Positions 18,470 through 29,460 are shown, counted from the first letter of the stretch. The stretch: 64,000 nt of DNA from Streptomyces sp. NBC_00820 (GCF_036347055.1 NZ_CP108882.1:1674001-1738000), one strand, 5' to 3'. Notes: generated by a model from the sequence alone, not told the origin. Made by a program: numbers and translations.

Positions 18470-18727
18470 GTGACCATCGACCCGGAGCATCCCGTGGTTC
18501 ACGGAGAACTCGCAGAGTTACGCCGCCGCCTCGACGTCGCCTACGCGCGTGTCGAGGGAGGGCTGGCCCTGCTCAGCCATCGCACCGAGGAGAGCGCCAA
18601 GGAACTGGACGAGCTGAACTCCCGCATGACGTCCCTGGAGCACACACGCTGGCCGCTCCCCTCGGTCGCCGCGCTCACCGCCTTGGGAGCGCTCGCCGTG
18701 GCCGTCTGGCAGGCCCTGGCCCGCTAG
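18470..18727 (+). CDS. Small membrane-anchored coiled-coil protein
   Basis: I recognise no named family. The 85-residue product starts at a GTG with AAAGGAG seven bases upstream. Residues 10-58 are charged and heptad-like (ELAELRRRLDVAYARVE, LALLSHRTEESAKELDELNSRMTSLE), so a coiled coil is likely. Residues 62-83 form one hydrophobic helix (PSVAALTALGALAVAVWQAL), so this is a C-tail-anchored protein. Its TAG stop lies in the left terminal repeat of the neighbouring MITE-like element, so the last codons may have been set by that insertion. Confidence 0.7.
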   Translation: MTIDPEHPVVHGELAELRRRLDVAYARVEGGLALLSHRTEESAKELDELNSRMTSLEHTRWPLPSVAALTALGALAVAVWQALAR

Positions 18728-18981
18728 GGCCTCTCTTCCGGATCTTGCCGGGGTCGCGGGGTCTGGCACGCACTCCCCCAAGCTCTGCGAGCAGGGGGTA
18801 CCCCCAGCGGCGTTGTCGTCACTCTCCCCCAAGCTCTCGGCTTCGCTCGAGCAGGGAGGGACCCCCATCGCGCCGCGTCGACTCCCTCCCCCGCCTTGCA
18901 GCCGCACGCACCAGACCCCGCTCGGGCCGGCCAGAAGGCACCGCAGACCGGAGCCGGCCTGATCCGGAAGAAAGACCCTAG
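18724..18981. mobile_element. MITE-like element with 21-bp terminal inverted repeats
   Basis: The 21 bases at each end (18724-18744 and 18961-18981) are inverted repeats matching at 19 of 21 positions; both read CTAGGG-C/T-CT outside and TCTTCCGGATC inside. CTAG occurs at both outer ends and may be a 4-bp target duplication. There is no transposase ORF in the 258 bp. The interior carries two related C-rich blocks (about 18773-18812 and 18824-18872) built around TCCCCCAAGCTCT and a G-rich counterpart, a common Streptomyces repeat type. The outer TAG and CTA supply the stop codons of both flanking genes. Confidence 0.75.
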
Positions 18982-19532
18982 CCCCGCGCGGGCCTGTCCT
19001 CTTCGGCGAGCCTGAGGTGGTGCAGCAGGAGTAACGCGGCCGCCATGTTGGCGGCCGGCACCTCCCCACGGGCGATCAGGTCGGGGACGACTTTGAGCGG
19101 GACCCATTCCCGGCGGTCCGACTCGAAGTCGTCCACGGGGTGACCGACGTACTCGCCGCGGTCCGACCAGTAGATGTGGTGCCGGGCGTCGGTGAGGCCG
19201 TTGGACGGCTCCACCGTCATCAGGTGGTGCAGGGGCCCCGGCCGCCAGCCGGTCTCCTCCTCCATCTCCCTGGCGGCCGCGCTCGCGATGTCCTCGCCGT
19301 CCTCCACGACCCCCGCGGCCAGTTCCCAGCCCCAGCTGTCGGTGATGAACCGGTGGCGCCACAGGAGCAGGACCTCGTCCGACTCGTTGACCACCGTGGC
19401 GACGGCGACCGGGCGCAGCCGGATGAGGAAGTGATCCAGGTGCCGGCCGTCCGGGAGCTCGACATCCGCGAGATTGACGCTGAACCAGCGGTTTGCGTAC
19501 ACAGTTTGTTCGTTCTGTTTCGTCCACTGCAC
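18978..19532 (-). CDS. NUDIX hydrolase
   Basis: The 184-residue protein has a complete Nudix box at about residues 74-96 (GVVEDGEDIASAAAREMEEETGW; GX5EX7REUXEEXGU), so it should hydrolyse a nucleoside diphosphate derivative with Mg2+. It resembles ADP-ribose pyrophosphatase-type members (VYANRWFSVNLADVELPDG and LIRLRPVAVATVV). The ATG at 19532 is 57 bases from the stop of the XRE regulator read in the same direction, so the two may be co-transcribed. Its TAG stop lies in the right end of the MITE-like element. Confidence 0.9.
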   Translation of the reverse strand: MQWTKQNEQTVYANRWFSVNLADVELPDGRHLDHFLIRLRPVAVATVVNESDEVLLLWRHRFITDSWGWELAAGVVEDGEDIASAAAREMEEETGWRPGPLHHLMTVEPSNGLTDARHHIYWSDRGEYVGHPVDDFESDRREWVPLKVVPDLIARGEVPAANMAAALLLLHHLRLAEEDRPARG

Positions 19533-19589
19533 GGTTCTGCCACCTTCCGACGAGTAAGTGGCAATATCGCAGCAGGGACTTCTTCGGGC

Positions 19590-20948
19590 CTACAGGGCGC
19601 GTGGACCTTGGAGGGGTACGCGCAGTGCTCCGTCGATGAGTTCGGCGGCTTCGGCGGTGCCGGCCGAGCCGCAGCGGGCCAGGTGCTCGCGTACCGCGCG
19701 GAGTCTGTCGCGCAGCCGCTGCGACTCCATCCCCCGGGCCTGCTCGGCCATCTGTACGGCCGTGGCCACCGCGTTCTCGGCGTTGCCCTGGCGCAGTTCG
19801 ATCGTGCTGAGCATGGCGAGCCGGTGCACCCGGCCGCGGTCGTGCGCGGGGTTGTCGACCGCGGCGGCCGCGTGCTCCCGGGCCGCGGCGAGCTCCCCGA
19901 GGCTGAGTAGCGCCTCGGCCACCTGGACGTTGACCAGGCCCGGTTGGACGTATCCGGTTTCGTCGGGCTCGTGTCCGCGCCGGATGCGTTCGGCGGCCGT
20001 CTCCGCACGCCGGATGCAGGACAGCGCGCTGCCCGAATCGCCTAGGTGGGCGTACGCCTTGGCCTGCATCGCGTACAGGTCGGAGGCGAGGGCCGGGGTG
20101 ATGTGCCGGCCGGCGGCGCGCAGCGCGGCCTCGGCGAAGGCGACGGCCTGCCGGTACTGCCGCATGAACAGCGACTGGTTGACCAGCAGGGCGATGACGT
20201 AGGCCCCCAGTCCCCTGTCCCCGCTGGCCTTTGCCAGTCTGAGCGCCTGGTGGAAGTAGCGCTGGGCGAGTCCGTGCGCGTCGGAGTCGTAGGCGCAGAT
20301 GCCCGCGATGGCGACCAACCCGCCGGTGGCACGGTGCAGTTGACGGCCCGTCGCGTCGGTGTAGCTGCCGCGCAGCAGGGGGGCCGCCTCGGTGTTGAGG
20401 AAGCCGACGATCCGGGTGCGGGTCGCTATGCCGCCGGCCTTGCGGTACATCTGCTCGTAGTGGGCGCGGGCGGCGCGCAGCATCTCGATGTCGGCCGGGG
20501 TGACCCGGTTCCGGCCGCCGCGCGAGACGTCCACGTCCTCGGGCGGGTTCTCCCACTCCCACACCGGCATCACGGCGGGCGTGCCGGTCACGGCCGGCGC
20601 GCCGAGCACATGCGGGCGCTGCTGTTCGTCGGAACGCCACAGCGCGGTGGCCCGTTCCACGAAGCCGGACAGCGAACCGGCGAGCGCGGTGGCCGGCTCG
20701 CCGGGCACCCCCAGGCCGATGTCGTCCAGGGTGACCGGTCGTTGCAGGCGCGCGGCGAGCACCTCGCAGATCAGGTCGGGCACCTGGCCACGGGGCCGCT
20801 GGCCCTTCAACCAGCGGGCCACGGCGGTGTGTTCGTACCGGAGCGCGAGGCCGCGTCTGCGGCCCGCCTGGTTGACGTGGGCCGCGAGACCGGCGTGCGA
20901 GATCCCCGCCTCGTCCAGGATCGCGTCGAGCAGAGTGTTGGGCTGCAT
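19590..20948 (-). CDS. XRE-type regulator with TPR-like C-terminal domain (NsdA-like)
   Basis: The 452-residue product has an N-terminal helix-turn-helix of the kind found in Streptomyces regulators (LDEAGISHAGLAAHVNQAG, then YEHTAVARWLKGQRP). The C-terminal two thirds are helical and resemble tetratricopeptide repeats (for example AHLGDSGSALSCIRRAETAAERI, SLGELAAAREHAAAAV). The architecture is that of NsdA and paralogs, which repress sporulation and antibiotic production; that relationship is inferred. The ATG at 20948 begins MQPNTLLDAILDEAG. The following NUDIX gene may share the transcript. Confidence 0.8.
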   Translation of the reverse strand: MQPNTLLDAILDEAGISHAGLAAHVNQAGRRRGLALRYEHTAVARWLKGQRPRGQVPDLICEVLAARLQRPVTLDDIGLGVPGEPATALAGSLSGFVERATALWRSDEQQRPHVLGAPAVTGTPAVMPVWEWENPPEDVDVSRGGRNRVTPADIEMLRAARAHYEQMYRKAGGIATRTRIVGFLNTEAAPLLRGSYTDATGRQLHRATGGLVAIAGICAYDSDAHGLAQRYFHQALRLAKASGDRGLGAYVIALLVNQSLFMRQYRQAVAFAEAALRAAGRHITPALASDLYAMQAKAYAHLGDSGSALSCIRRAETAAERIRRGHEPDETGYVQPGLVNVQVAEALLSLGELAAAREHAAAAVDNPAHDRGRVHRLAMLSTIELRQGNAENAVATAVQMAEQARGMESQRLRDRLRAVREHLARCGSAGTAEAAELIDGALRVPLQGPRAL

Positions 20949-21090
20949 GAGTGGCCCCCGAGTGGCTTGGTGTCGCCAGCGTAGTGACTCCGGGTTCACA
21001 CGGGGTGTGAACGGAATGCGCGCATCCGGAGCGTGCGCGCGCTGTCGCGGAACGTGGTGTGCCGGTTGACTGAGGTGCCTCGCGAGAGGA

Positions 21091-21134
21091 CGGCCAAGCC
21101 GCCGGCTCCCCCTCCTGAAGCGGCGGCTTGGCCG
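21091..21134 (-). terminator. Terminator after the SpoIIE-like phosphatase gene
   Basis: A perfect 14-bp stem (CGGCCAAGCCGCCG with CGGCGGCTTGGCCG) encloses a 16-base loop, 60 bases downstream of the phosphatase stop on the minus strand. Between it and the stop, the four-fold CTGCCCGATGTG-like tandem motif occupies 21136-21190. Confidence 0.75.
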
Positions 21135-21193
21135 GGCGCGGCTGCCCGATGTGACTGCCCGACATGGCTGCCCGGCGCGGCTGCCCGATGTGG

Positions 21194-22303
21194 TCAGCCG
21201 CGCGTCGCGGACCGGGGACCGGTGGGAGCCGGTCGTGCCCGCGCGGCGGAGTCGTACACGTCGCCGTCCCGTGCCTCCGGGCCCGGGGCCTGCCTTCGGT
21301 CGTTGCGCAGGACCAGGACGGCGACGTCGTCCGTGGGACGGCGGCCGCCCGTATGGCCCGACAGAGCCTCGAAGACCGCCCGGAGCACCGTCTGCGGCGT
21401 CTGCGGCGTCTGCGGTGTGGCCGGCTGCCCGCTTACGATCTCGCGCAGCGCTGCGGGCAGCGAGAAGAACCGCCCCCTGGAATCCCTCGCGTCCTCCGCG
21501 CCGTCCGTGAAGAGCACCAGCGACTCGCCGGGCAGCAGGTGACCGCAGCGGTCGGGCCGCAGATCCGCCGGCAGCGGGAACGGGCCCAGGGGCGGCAGCG
21601 GTTCGGCGTCGGTGAGGGGCTCCACGCGGGTGCCACTGAGCAGGTACGGCCAGGGGTGGCCGCAGTTGAGCGCGCGCACCTCGCCGTCGTGGGCGATCTC
21701 CAGGAGCAGGAGGGTGACGAACTCCTCGGCGACCGGCGGCCCGGGGTCCCGGCCGTTCGCCGGATGGTCGGCGCGGGATCGCTCGCGCAGATGGCGGGCG
21801 TGGGCCCGCTCCAACCGCCCCAGCACGCGCCCGAGTTCGGGCTCGTCGTGGGCGGCCTCGCGGAAGCTGCCCAGCACGGCGGCGACGGTACCGAGGGCCG
21901 CGAGTCCATGGCCGCGTACGTCACCCATGATCACGCGGACGCCGTACTCGGTGGCCACGGCCTCGTACAGATCACCGCCGATGCTCGCACCCCGCTCGGC
22001 CGACAACTGGGCGGCGGCCACGTGCAGTCCGTCGAGACGGGGCGGCGGGGGCCGCAGCAGCACGCTCTGGGCGGCGCCAGCGACCCTGCGGGCCTGCCGG
22101 AGTTCCCGCAGCAGGGCGCGGCGGACCTGGCATATGAGACCCGTACCGACCACGAAGAACACGGTGCTGGTGACGACGCGCGCACCGAGCCCCTGCTGCT
22201 GGGCGAGCGGGCAGCCCACCGGATAGGCGACCGCCACACCACCCCAGACCAGGGGCAGTACGGCGCTCCGTGCGGTGGGTGTCTGTGCCGTGATGCGGAT
22301 CAT
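21194..22303 (-). CDS. Membrane PP2C/SpoIIE-type Ser/Thr phosphatase
   Basis: The 369-residue protein begins with two hydrophobic helices (about residues 12-30 and 38-60). A PP2C SpoIIE domain follows with the metal-binding aspartates in GGDLYEAV and MGDVRGHGLAALG, then LNCGHPWPYLL and LVLFTDGAEDARDSRGRFF, and the C-terminal PTDDVAVLVLR. It should dephosphorylate an anti-anti-sigma-type protein, none of which lies nearby. A repeat of TPQ units (QPATPQTPQTPQT) precedes the last helix. The ATG at 22303 follows GGGGGA; an in-frame ATG at 22333 is an alternative. Confidence 0.88.
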   Translation of the reverse strand: MIRITAQTPTARSAVLPLVWGGVAVAYPVGCPLAQQQGLGARVVTSTVFFVVGTGLICQVRRALLRELRQARRVAGAAQSVLLRPPPPRLDGLHVAAAQLSAERGASIGGDLYEAVATEYGVRVIMGDVRGHGLAALGTVAAVLGSFREAAHDEPELGRVLGRLERAHARHLRERSRADHPANGRDPGPPVAEEFVTLLLLEIAHDGEVRALNCGHPWPYLLSGTRVEPLTDAEPLPPLGPFPLPADLRPDRCGHLLPGESLVLFTDGAEDARDSRGRFFSLPAALREIVSGQPATPQTPQTPQTVLRAVFEALSGHTGGRRPTDDVAVLVLRNDRRQAPGPEARDGDVYDSAARARPAPTGPRSATRG

Positions 22304-22340
22304 GCCACTGGTCCCCCATGTGGACGCCGGCAATGCAGAC

Positions 22341-22364
22341 GGACCGGCCCCGAAAGGCCGGTCC
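22341..22364 (-). terminator. Second hairpin downstream of pheT
   Basis: GGACCGGCC and GGCCGGTCC form a perfect 9-bp stem with a 6-base loop, 188 bases past the pheT stop and upstream of the phosphatase gene. It could be a back-up terminator or lie in the phosphatase leader. Confidence 0.5.
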
Positions 22365-22498
22365 GATTCTGTTCACACGCGTGGCCGGAAAGAGCCGGAT
22401 CACGCCCGACTCCCACCCGATCGAGTGATCTCCGGCGGGCCGGACCGCATTTATGCGGCGCACGGCGGCGGCAGCCCGCCGGAGGCCGGGAAACCGTG

Positions 22499-22529
22499 CG
22501 GCCGGCCGCGGAGAACCCGCGGCCGGCCG
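22499..22529 (-). terminator. Terminator of the pheST operon
   Basis: A perfect 13-bp stem (CGGCCGGCCGCGG with CCGCGGCCGGCCG) and a 5-base AGAAC loop begin 22 bases after the pheT stop. Confidence 0.75.
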
Positions 22530-22551
22530 ACGAACGCGAACCCGGGGGCGA

Positions 22552-25064
22552 TCAGCCCCGGAGCACGGCCCCGGTCCGCTCACCCGCGAGCGCCACGGCG
22601 GCGTCCCGGGCGGCCGACGCCTCGTCGACGGTCAGCGTCCGGTCGGCCGCGCGGAAGCGCAGCGCGTACGCCAGCGACTTCTTCCCGTCGCCCAGCTGCG
22701 CGGCGTTCTCGTACACGTCGAACAGCCGGATGGACTCCAGGAGTTCACCCGCGCCCTCACGCAGCGCGGCCTCGACCTCCACGGCCGGCACCGGCTTGTC
22801 CACCACGAGGGCGACGTCCTGCGTCGCGACCGGGAAGGAGGAGATGGACGGCGCCTGCGGGGTGCCGTCACCGGCGACCTCCAGCGCGTCCAGGTCCAGC
22901 TCCATCGCGCAGGTGCGCTCGGGCAGGCCCAGCGCCTTGACGACCCGCGGGTGCAGCTCGCCGGCATGGCCGACGACCTTCTCCGCGCCGTCGGCGACGA
23001 CCGCGAACTCGGCGCAGCGGCCCGGGTGCCAGGGACCGTACTGGCCCTTGCGCACGATCAGGTCGGCACCGGCCTCACGCGCGACGGCACGCGCCGCCTC
23101 GATCGCGTCGGCCCAGTCGGCCGGGCGGCCCTTGCCCCACCAGCCGGCCTGCTCGCGGGCGCCCGCGAGGACGGCCGCGACGTGGCGCGGCTGCTCGGGC
23201 AGCGCGGCGTTCAGCTCGGCGATCTCCTCGTCGGTGGGACGCCGGTCGACCGTGAGGTGCACGCCGGCACGCTGCTCCTCGCGGGGCTGGAAGACCAGGC
23301 CCGTCTCGAACAGTGCCAGGTCGTGCGAGCCGCGGCCGTCGTTGCGCCGCAGAGCGCCGAGCAGGCCCGGCAGCAGCGTCGTACGGAGCGCGGGCTCCTC
23401 GTCGTTGAGCGGGTTGGCCAGCTTGACGACACGCCGGGCGGGGTCGTCCTTCTCCAGGCCGAGCTGGTCGAAGACCTGCTCCCCGACGAACGGGTAGCTC
23501 GGCGCCTCGATGTAGCCCGCGCCGGCCAGCGCCCGGCCCACCCGGCGGTGCAGCCGCTGGTGGCGGGTCAGGCCACGCCCCGAGGGGAGCTTGGGCAGCG
23601 TGGAGGGCAGGTTCTCGTAGCCCTCCAGCCGGATGACCTCTTCGGCGAGGTCGTTCGGCTCGGTCAGGTCGGGCCGCCAGGACGGGACGGTGACGGTGAG
23701 CTCGTCCTGCCCGATGACGTCGCAGCCGATCTCCTGGAGGCGGCGGACGACGGTCTCACGGCCGTAGACGACGCCCGCGACCTGGTCCGGGTGACCGGCC
23801 GGCATGACGATCGTGCGGGGCGCGGAGGCCGCGAGGACCTCGGTGACGCCCGCCTCGGCCGTGCCGCCCGCGAGCAGGACCAGCAGGTCCACGGTCCGCT
23901 GGGCGGCGGCCGCGGCGGCCCGCGGGTCGACGCCGCGCTCGAAGCGGCGGGACGCCTCCGAGGACAGCTTGTGACGGCGGGCCGTACGGGCGATCGAGAC
24001 GGCGTCGAAGTGGGCGGCCTCGATGACCACGTCCGTGGTCGAGTGCGCCTCGTCGTCGTGGTCGGCGATCTCCGTGTCGGCGCCGCCCATGACACCGGCG
24101 AGGCCGATCGGGCCGCGCTCGTCGGTGATGACCAGGTCCTCGGCGTGCAGCTTGCGCTCGACGCCGTCGAGGGTGACGAGCTTCTCGCCCTCCGCGGCCC
24201 GGCGCACGCCGATCGTGCCCTCGACCAGCTTGCGGTCGTAGGCGTGCAGGGGCTGGCCCAGCTCCATCATCACGTAGTTCGTGACGTCGACGGCGAGCGA
24301 GACCGGGCGCATGCCGACCTTCTGCAGCCGGCGCCGGAGCCAGATCGGGGAGCGTGCCTCGGGGCTCAGACCGGTGACGGTGCGCGCGGTGAAGCGGTCG
24401 CAGCCGACGGGGTCGGAGACCTGGACCGGGTGGCCGAAGGCGTTCGGGGCCGGTACGTCGATCAGGGCAGGGTCGCGCAGCGGCAGGCCGTAGGCGATGG
24501 CGAGCTCGCGGGCGACGCCGCGCAGGGACAGGCAGTCGCCGCGGTTGGCGGTGACGGCGATGTCCAGGACCTCGTCGACCAGCTCCAGCAGCTCGATGGC
24601 GTCGCGGCCGGTCTCGGTCTCCGGCGGCAGCACGATGATGCCGTGGCTGCCGTCGTCGCCCATGCCCAGCTCGTCGCCCGAGCAGATCATGCCGTGGGAG
24701 GTCCTGCCGTACGTCTTGCGCGCGGCGATCGCGAAGCCGCCGGGCAGCTCGGCGCCGGGGAGGACCACGACGACCTTGTCGCCGACGGAGAAGTTGCGGG
24801 CGCCGCAGACGATCTCCTGGGGCTCACCGGTGCCGTTGGCGGTGCCGACGTCGACGGTGCAGAAGCGGATCGGCTTCTTGAAGCCCTCCAGCTCCTCGAT
24901 GGTCAGCACCTGGCCGACGACGAGCGGCCCCTTGAGGTCGGCGCCGAGCTGCTCGACGGTCTCGACCTCGAGGCCTGACGAAATGAGCTTGGCCTGGACG
25001 TCGCGCCCGGTCTCCGTCGCCGGCAGGTCGACGTACTCCCGCAGCCAAGAAAGCGGGACCCGCA

Positions 25065-25065
<1 letters not shown>
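22552..25065 (-). CDS. pheT: Phenylalanyl-tRNA synthetase beta subunit
   Basis: PheT pairs with PheS in the (alpha-beta)2 enzyme charging tRNA-Phe and carries the editing site. The 837-residue protein shows the N-terminal B1 ([15 protein letters not shown]), the tRNA-binding EMAP-like domain (about 40-150, [13 protein letters not shown] and [19 protein letters not shown]), the B3/B4 editing domain ([19 protein letters not shown]), the B5 domain, the catalytic-like core ([11 protein letters not shown]) and the C-terminal ferredoxin-fold anticodon-binding domain ([15 protein letters not shown]). Its ATG overlaps the last base of the pheS stop (TGATG). Confidence 0.97.
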
Positions 25066-26225
<1,160 letters not shown>

Positions 26226-26344
26226 TCACGGCTCGTGGGCGGAACCCGTCTGGTCCGTCCGGTCCGTCCGGCGTCAGTGGGACACAAAGGTGCCAAAGGC
26301 CGAGTCTAACGGGGTTGGAGAACGCGAATGCGCCCGCGAGCGCC

Positions 26345-27490
26345 TCAGGCCATGAAGGCAGGGACGCTCACGGGCAACGTAAATCGGAACTCGGCACCAC
26401 CGCCCGCGGCGCGGCCGACCATGATGGTGCCGCCGTGGGCCTCGACGATGCCCTTGACGATGTACAGCCCGAGGCCGGTGCCGCCGCGCTTGCTGCCCCG
26501 CCAGAAGCGGGTGAAGACGCGGTTCATGGACTCCTCCGGGATGCCGGGCCCCTCGTCGCTCACCGTGACCGACGTGCCGGTTTCCTCTCCCTCACGGGGG
26601 GAAGCCGAGGGCGTGATGCCAATGGTGACGGTTCCCTCGCCGTGCCGCACGGCATTTTCCAGCAGGTTGCTCAGCACCTGGTCGACCTTGTCGGGGTCGG
26701 CCCACAGGACGGGCAGCGGCTGCTCGATGCGCAGCAGGAAGCGGTCGGCGGGCTGTCCCGCGGCCACGTAGGCCTGGATGTGCCGGCCGACGGCCGCGCC
26801 GATGTCGACGGGCTGGCGGCGTACCTCGAGGCGGCCGGAGTCGATCCGGGAGATGTCGAGCAGTTCGGCGATGAGCCGGGTGACGCGGTCGGCGTCGGCG
26901 TCCACGGTCTCCAGCATCAGCCGCTTCTGGTCGTCGGTGAACCGCTCCCACTTGGCGAGCAGCGTGGCGGTGAAGCCCTTCACGGAGGTCAGCGGGGAGC
27001 GCAGCTCGTGGGCGACGGTGGCGATCAGCTCGGCGTGGCTGCGCTCGGTGCGGCGGCGGGCCTCGGTGTCGCGGAGGGTGACGACGACGCGCCGCACGGG
27101 TCCGAGGGGTTCGGCGCGCACGTACCGGGCGCTGGCGAGCACCTCCCGGCCGCCGGGCAGCAGCAGGTTGCGCTCGGGCTGCCGTACCCGGATGGCGAGG
27201 CCGCCGTAGGGGTCGGTGAGCTGCCACCAGCGCCGGCCCTCCAGGTCCTCCAGGGGCAGGGCCTTCTCCAGAGGTTCACCGAGGGCGTCGGCGGCGGGGA
27301 CGGCGGTGATGCGCGCGGCGGCGGAGTTGAAGCAGATCACCCGGCCGTGCTCGTCGGCGACGACGAGGCCGTCGGGCAGCTGGTCGGGGTCGACGCCGAG
27401 TCCGGCTCCGGTGGGGTCGTCGGGCCGGGGCGCGGGTGTGCGGCGCACGTCCCGCCCGTCCGGCGCAGTGCTCGTGCCGACCACACTCAT
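26345..27490 (-). CDS. Orphan PAS-domain sensor histidine kinase
   Basis: The 381-residue protein has a PAS domain (about 35-140, LPDGLVVADEHGRVICFNSAAARI) followed by a histidine kinase core. The H box is HAELIATVAHELRSPLTS; the N box is VLSNLLENAVRHGEG; G1 is DEGPGIP; G2 is RGGTGLGLYIVK. There is no transmembrane helix, so it is probably cytosolic. No response regulator gene is adjacent, which makes it an orphan here. I recall a similar gene beside pheS in S. coelicolor. Confidence 0.9.
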   Translation of the reverse strand: MSVVGTSTAPDGRDVRRTPAPRPDDPTGAGLGVDPDQLPDGLVVADEHGRVICFNSAAARITAVPAADALGEPLEKALPLEDLEGRRWWQLTDPYGGLAIRVRQPERNLLLPGGREVLASARYVRAEPLGPVRRVVVTLRDTEARRRTERSHAELIATVAHELRSPLTSVKGFTATLLAKWERFTDDQKRLMLETVDADADRVTRLIAELLDISRIDSGRLEVRRQPVDIGAAVGRHIQAYVAAGQPADRFLLRIEQPLPVLWADPDKVDQVLSNLLENAVRHGEGTVTIGITPSASPREGEETGTSVTVSDEGPGIPEESMNRVFTRFWRGSKRGGTGLGLYIVKGIVEAHGGTIMVGRAAGGGAEFRFTLPVSVPAFMA

Positions 27491-27540
27491 CCCCGTACCC
27501 CACCTCTCAGCCGGCGCAGGGCCCCGAGTTCGTCACCCTA

Positions 27541-28401
27541 CTAGCTCGCGGTGACGGAGCGGCACCCTCCGGAGGCGCGCTGTGCACGCGCCGACGCGTA
27601 GAGACATACGGCGGCGGCCGTGGCGAGGTTCAGGCTCTCGGCCTTCCCGTGGATGGGCACGCGTACGACGGAGTCGGCGAGGACGCGGGTCTCCTCGGGC
27701 AGCCCCCAGGCCTCGTTGCCGAACACCCAGGCGGTCGGGCCGCCCATCGTGCCCCGGTCCAGCTCCTCGTCGAGGTCGCGGTCGCCGGCCCCGTCGGCGG
27801 CGAGGATGCGCACCCCGGCCTTCCTGAGCTCGTCCACGGCCTCCTCGACGGGCACGCCCACGGCGACGGGCAGGTGGAAGAGGGAGCCCACGGAGGCGCG
27901 GACGGACTTGGGGTTGTACAGGTCGACGGAGGCGTCGGTGAGGATGACGGCCTCGGCGCCGGCGGCGTCGGCGCAGCGCAGCACGGTTCCGGCGTTGCCG
28001 GGGTCGCGGACGTTGGCGAGGACCGCGACGAGCTTGGGGCGGGCGGCGAGGATGGCCTCGAACGGGGTGTCCAGGAACCGGCAGACCCCGACGAGACCCT
28101 GCGGGGTGACGGTGGTGGAGATGTCCGCGATGACCTCTTCGGAGGCGAGGTGCACCCGGGCGCCGGCCTCACGGGCCGCGCCGATGATCTCGGCGTAGCG
28201 CTCGGCGGCCTCGACGGTGGAGAACAGCTCCACGAGCGTCGCCTGCCCGTCGGACCGGTGCGCGGCGGCCTCCCGCACGGCCTGCGGCCCCTCGGCCAGG
28301 AACAGCCGGTCCTTGCCCCGGAAGTTCCGCTTGGCGAGCCGCCGTGCGGCGCTCACGCGGACGGAGCGGGGGGAAATCAGCTCGGGGCTGACGGGGGGCA
28401 T
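27541..28401 (-). CDS. SpoU/TrmH-family rRNA or tRNA 2'-O-methyltransferase
   Basis: The 286-residue protein has an N-terminal L30e-like RNA-binding domain (AKRNFRGKDRLFLAEGPQAVREA) and a C-terminal SPOUT domain with the three motifs VLANVRDPGNAGTVLRCADAAG, FGNEAWGLP and ESLNLATAAAV. Placement next to rplT and pheST fits 23S rRNA modification, as in most actinobacteria. The C-terminal tail after LYASARA may be non-conserved. The target base cannot be read from the sequence. Confidence 0.92.
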   Translation of the reverse strand: MPPVSPELISPRSVRVSAARRLAKRNFRGKDRLFLAEGPQAVREAAAHRSDGQATLVELFSTVEAAERYAEIIGAAREAGARVHLASEEVIADISTTVTPQGLVGVCRFLDTPFEAILAARPKLVAVLANVRDPGNAGTVLRCADAAGAEAVILTDASVDLYNPKSVRASVGSLFHLPVAVGVPVEEAVDELRKAGVRILAADGAGDRDLDEELDRGTMGGPTAWVFGNEAWGLPEETRVLADSVVRVPIHGKAESLNLATAAAVCLYASARAQRASGGCRSVTAS

Positions 28402-28597
28402 CTGAAAGTCACCTCAACTTCGGAACGCGCAGCGGGTCTCGGGCTGCGACACCAGTTTCGCTCACCGGCGCTCGCCGGGTGCCGTGAAGCCGACGGCGCC
28501 GCGGCTCCGTCAGGGGCGCGGGCCGGAATCCGCCGCGTGGGAGGAGCCGGCCCCCACCGGCCCGCGGGCCGGAAGGAAAGGCGAGGCCCCAACAGCA

Positions 28598-28628
28598 GGA
28601 CCCGCAGGCCATGACAGCCTGCGGGTCC
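28598..28628 (-). terminator. Terminator of the infC-rpmI-rplT operon
   Basis: GGACCCGCAGGC and GCCTGCGGGTCC form a perfect 12-bp stem with a 7-base loop, 34 bases after the rplT stop. Confidence 0.8.
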
Positions 28629-28661
28629 ATACAGTCACATCGGCCTGGAGCCGGTGCGGCG

Positions 28662-29045
28662 TCAGGCAGCCTTGGGGGCGTTGACGTCCGCCGGCAGCGC
28701 CTTCTGCGCGGCCTCGACCAGCGCCGCGAAGGCGTTGATGTCGTTGACGGCCAGCTCGGCCAGGATCTTGCGGTCGACCTCGATGTTCGCGGCCTTCAGA
28801 CCCTGGATGAAGCGGTTGTAGGTGATGCCGTTGGCGCGGGCAGCGGCGTTGATGCGCTGGATCCACAGCTGACGGAAGTCGCCCTTGCGCTTCTTGCGGT
28901 CGTTGTAGTTGTAGACCAGCGAGTGGGTGACCTGCTCCTTGGCCTTGCGGTACAGGCGCGAACGCTGACCACGGTAGCCGGAGGCCGCCTCGAGGATCGC
29001 CCGGCGCTTCTTGTGGGCGTTGACTGCCCGCTTGACGCGTGCCAC
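28662..29045 (-). CDS. rplT: 50S ribosomal protein L20
   Basis: L20 binds 23S rRNA early in 50S assembly. The 127-residue sequence begins [19 protein letters not shown] and contains [35 protein letters not shown] and [18 protein letters not shown], all diagnostic. The gene is third after infC and rpmI, with a 108-base gap to rpmI. In some bacteria L20 represses its own operon by binding the infC-rpmI leader; whether that holds here is not shown by the sequence. Confidence 0.98.
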   Translation of the reverse strand: MARVKRAVNAHKKRRAILEAASGYRGQRSRLYRKAKEQVTHSLVYNYNDRKKRKGDFRQLWIQRINAAARANGITYNRFIQGLKAANIEVDRKILAELAVNDINAFAALVEAAQKALPADVNAPKAA

Positions 29046-29153
29046 TTTTTAACTCCTTGTAGCGGGGCCGTGGAGTGGACTCAGACTCGCACGACCCGGA
29101 AATGTTTGGGTCCCGGTGCTGACGTACGACGCTCGGTGTGAGCGCCGCTCACG

Positions 29154-29348
29154 TCACTTGCCGAGAAGCTTCTTGATCTTCGCGGCGTCGCCCGGGGCCA
29201 TCTCGGCGGTGCCGGTGAGGCGGCGCGTCACGCGAGACGACTTGTGCTCGAGCAGGTGGCGCTTGCCGGCGCGCTCGCGGAGCACCTTGCCGGAGCCGGT
29301 GATCTTGAAGCGCTTGCTGGCACCGCTGTGCGACTTGTTCTTCGGCAT
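29154..29348 (-). CDS. rpmI: 50S ribosomal protein L35
   Basis: The 64-residue protein begins [20 protein letters not shown] and contains [20 protein letters not shown], diagnostic of L35. The start is preceded by GACGAGGAGATAACGGCGCT. It lies 112 bases after infC and 108 bases before rplT. Confidence 0.98.
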   Translation of the reverse strand: MPKNKSHSGASKRFKITGSGKVLRERAGKRHLLEHKSSRVTRRLTGTAEMAPGDAAKIKKLLGK

Positions 29349-29460
29349 AGCGCCGTTATCTCCTCGTCGGTGGCGCTCCGGTGCCCGGTCGTGAAACCGG
29401 GCACGGTGGAGCGTCGCTCTTGTATCGGTTACATCCTCTGGGGACTCGCGTCCCCCGGGA

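Noticed and set aside
22453..24978. 841-codon plus-strand frame opposite pheT
   Set aside because: It is the shadow of pheT; composition is Gly/Val/Arg-rich with no recognisable fold.
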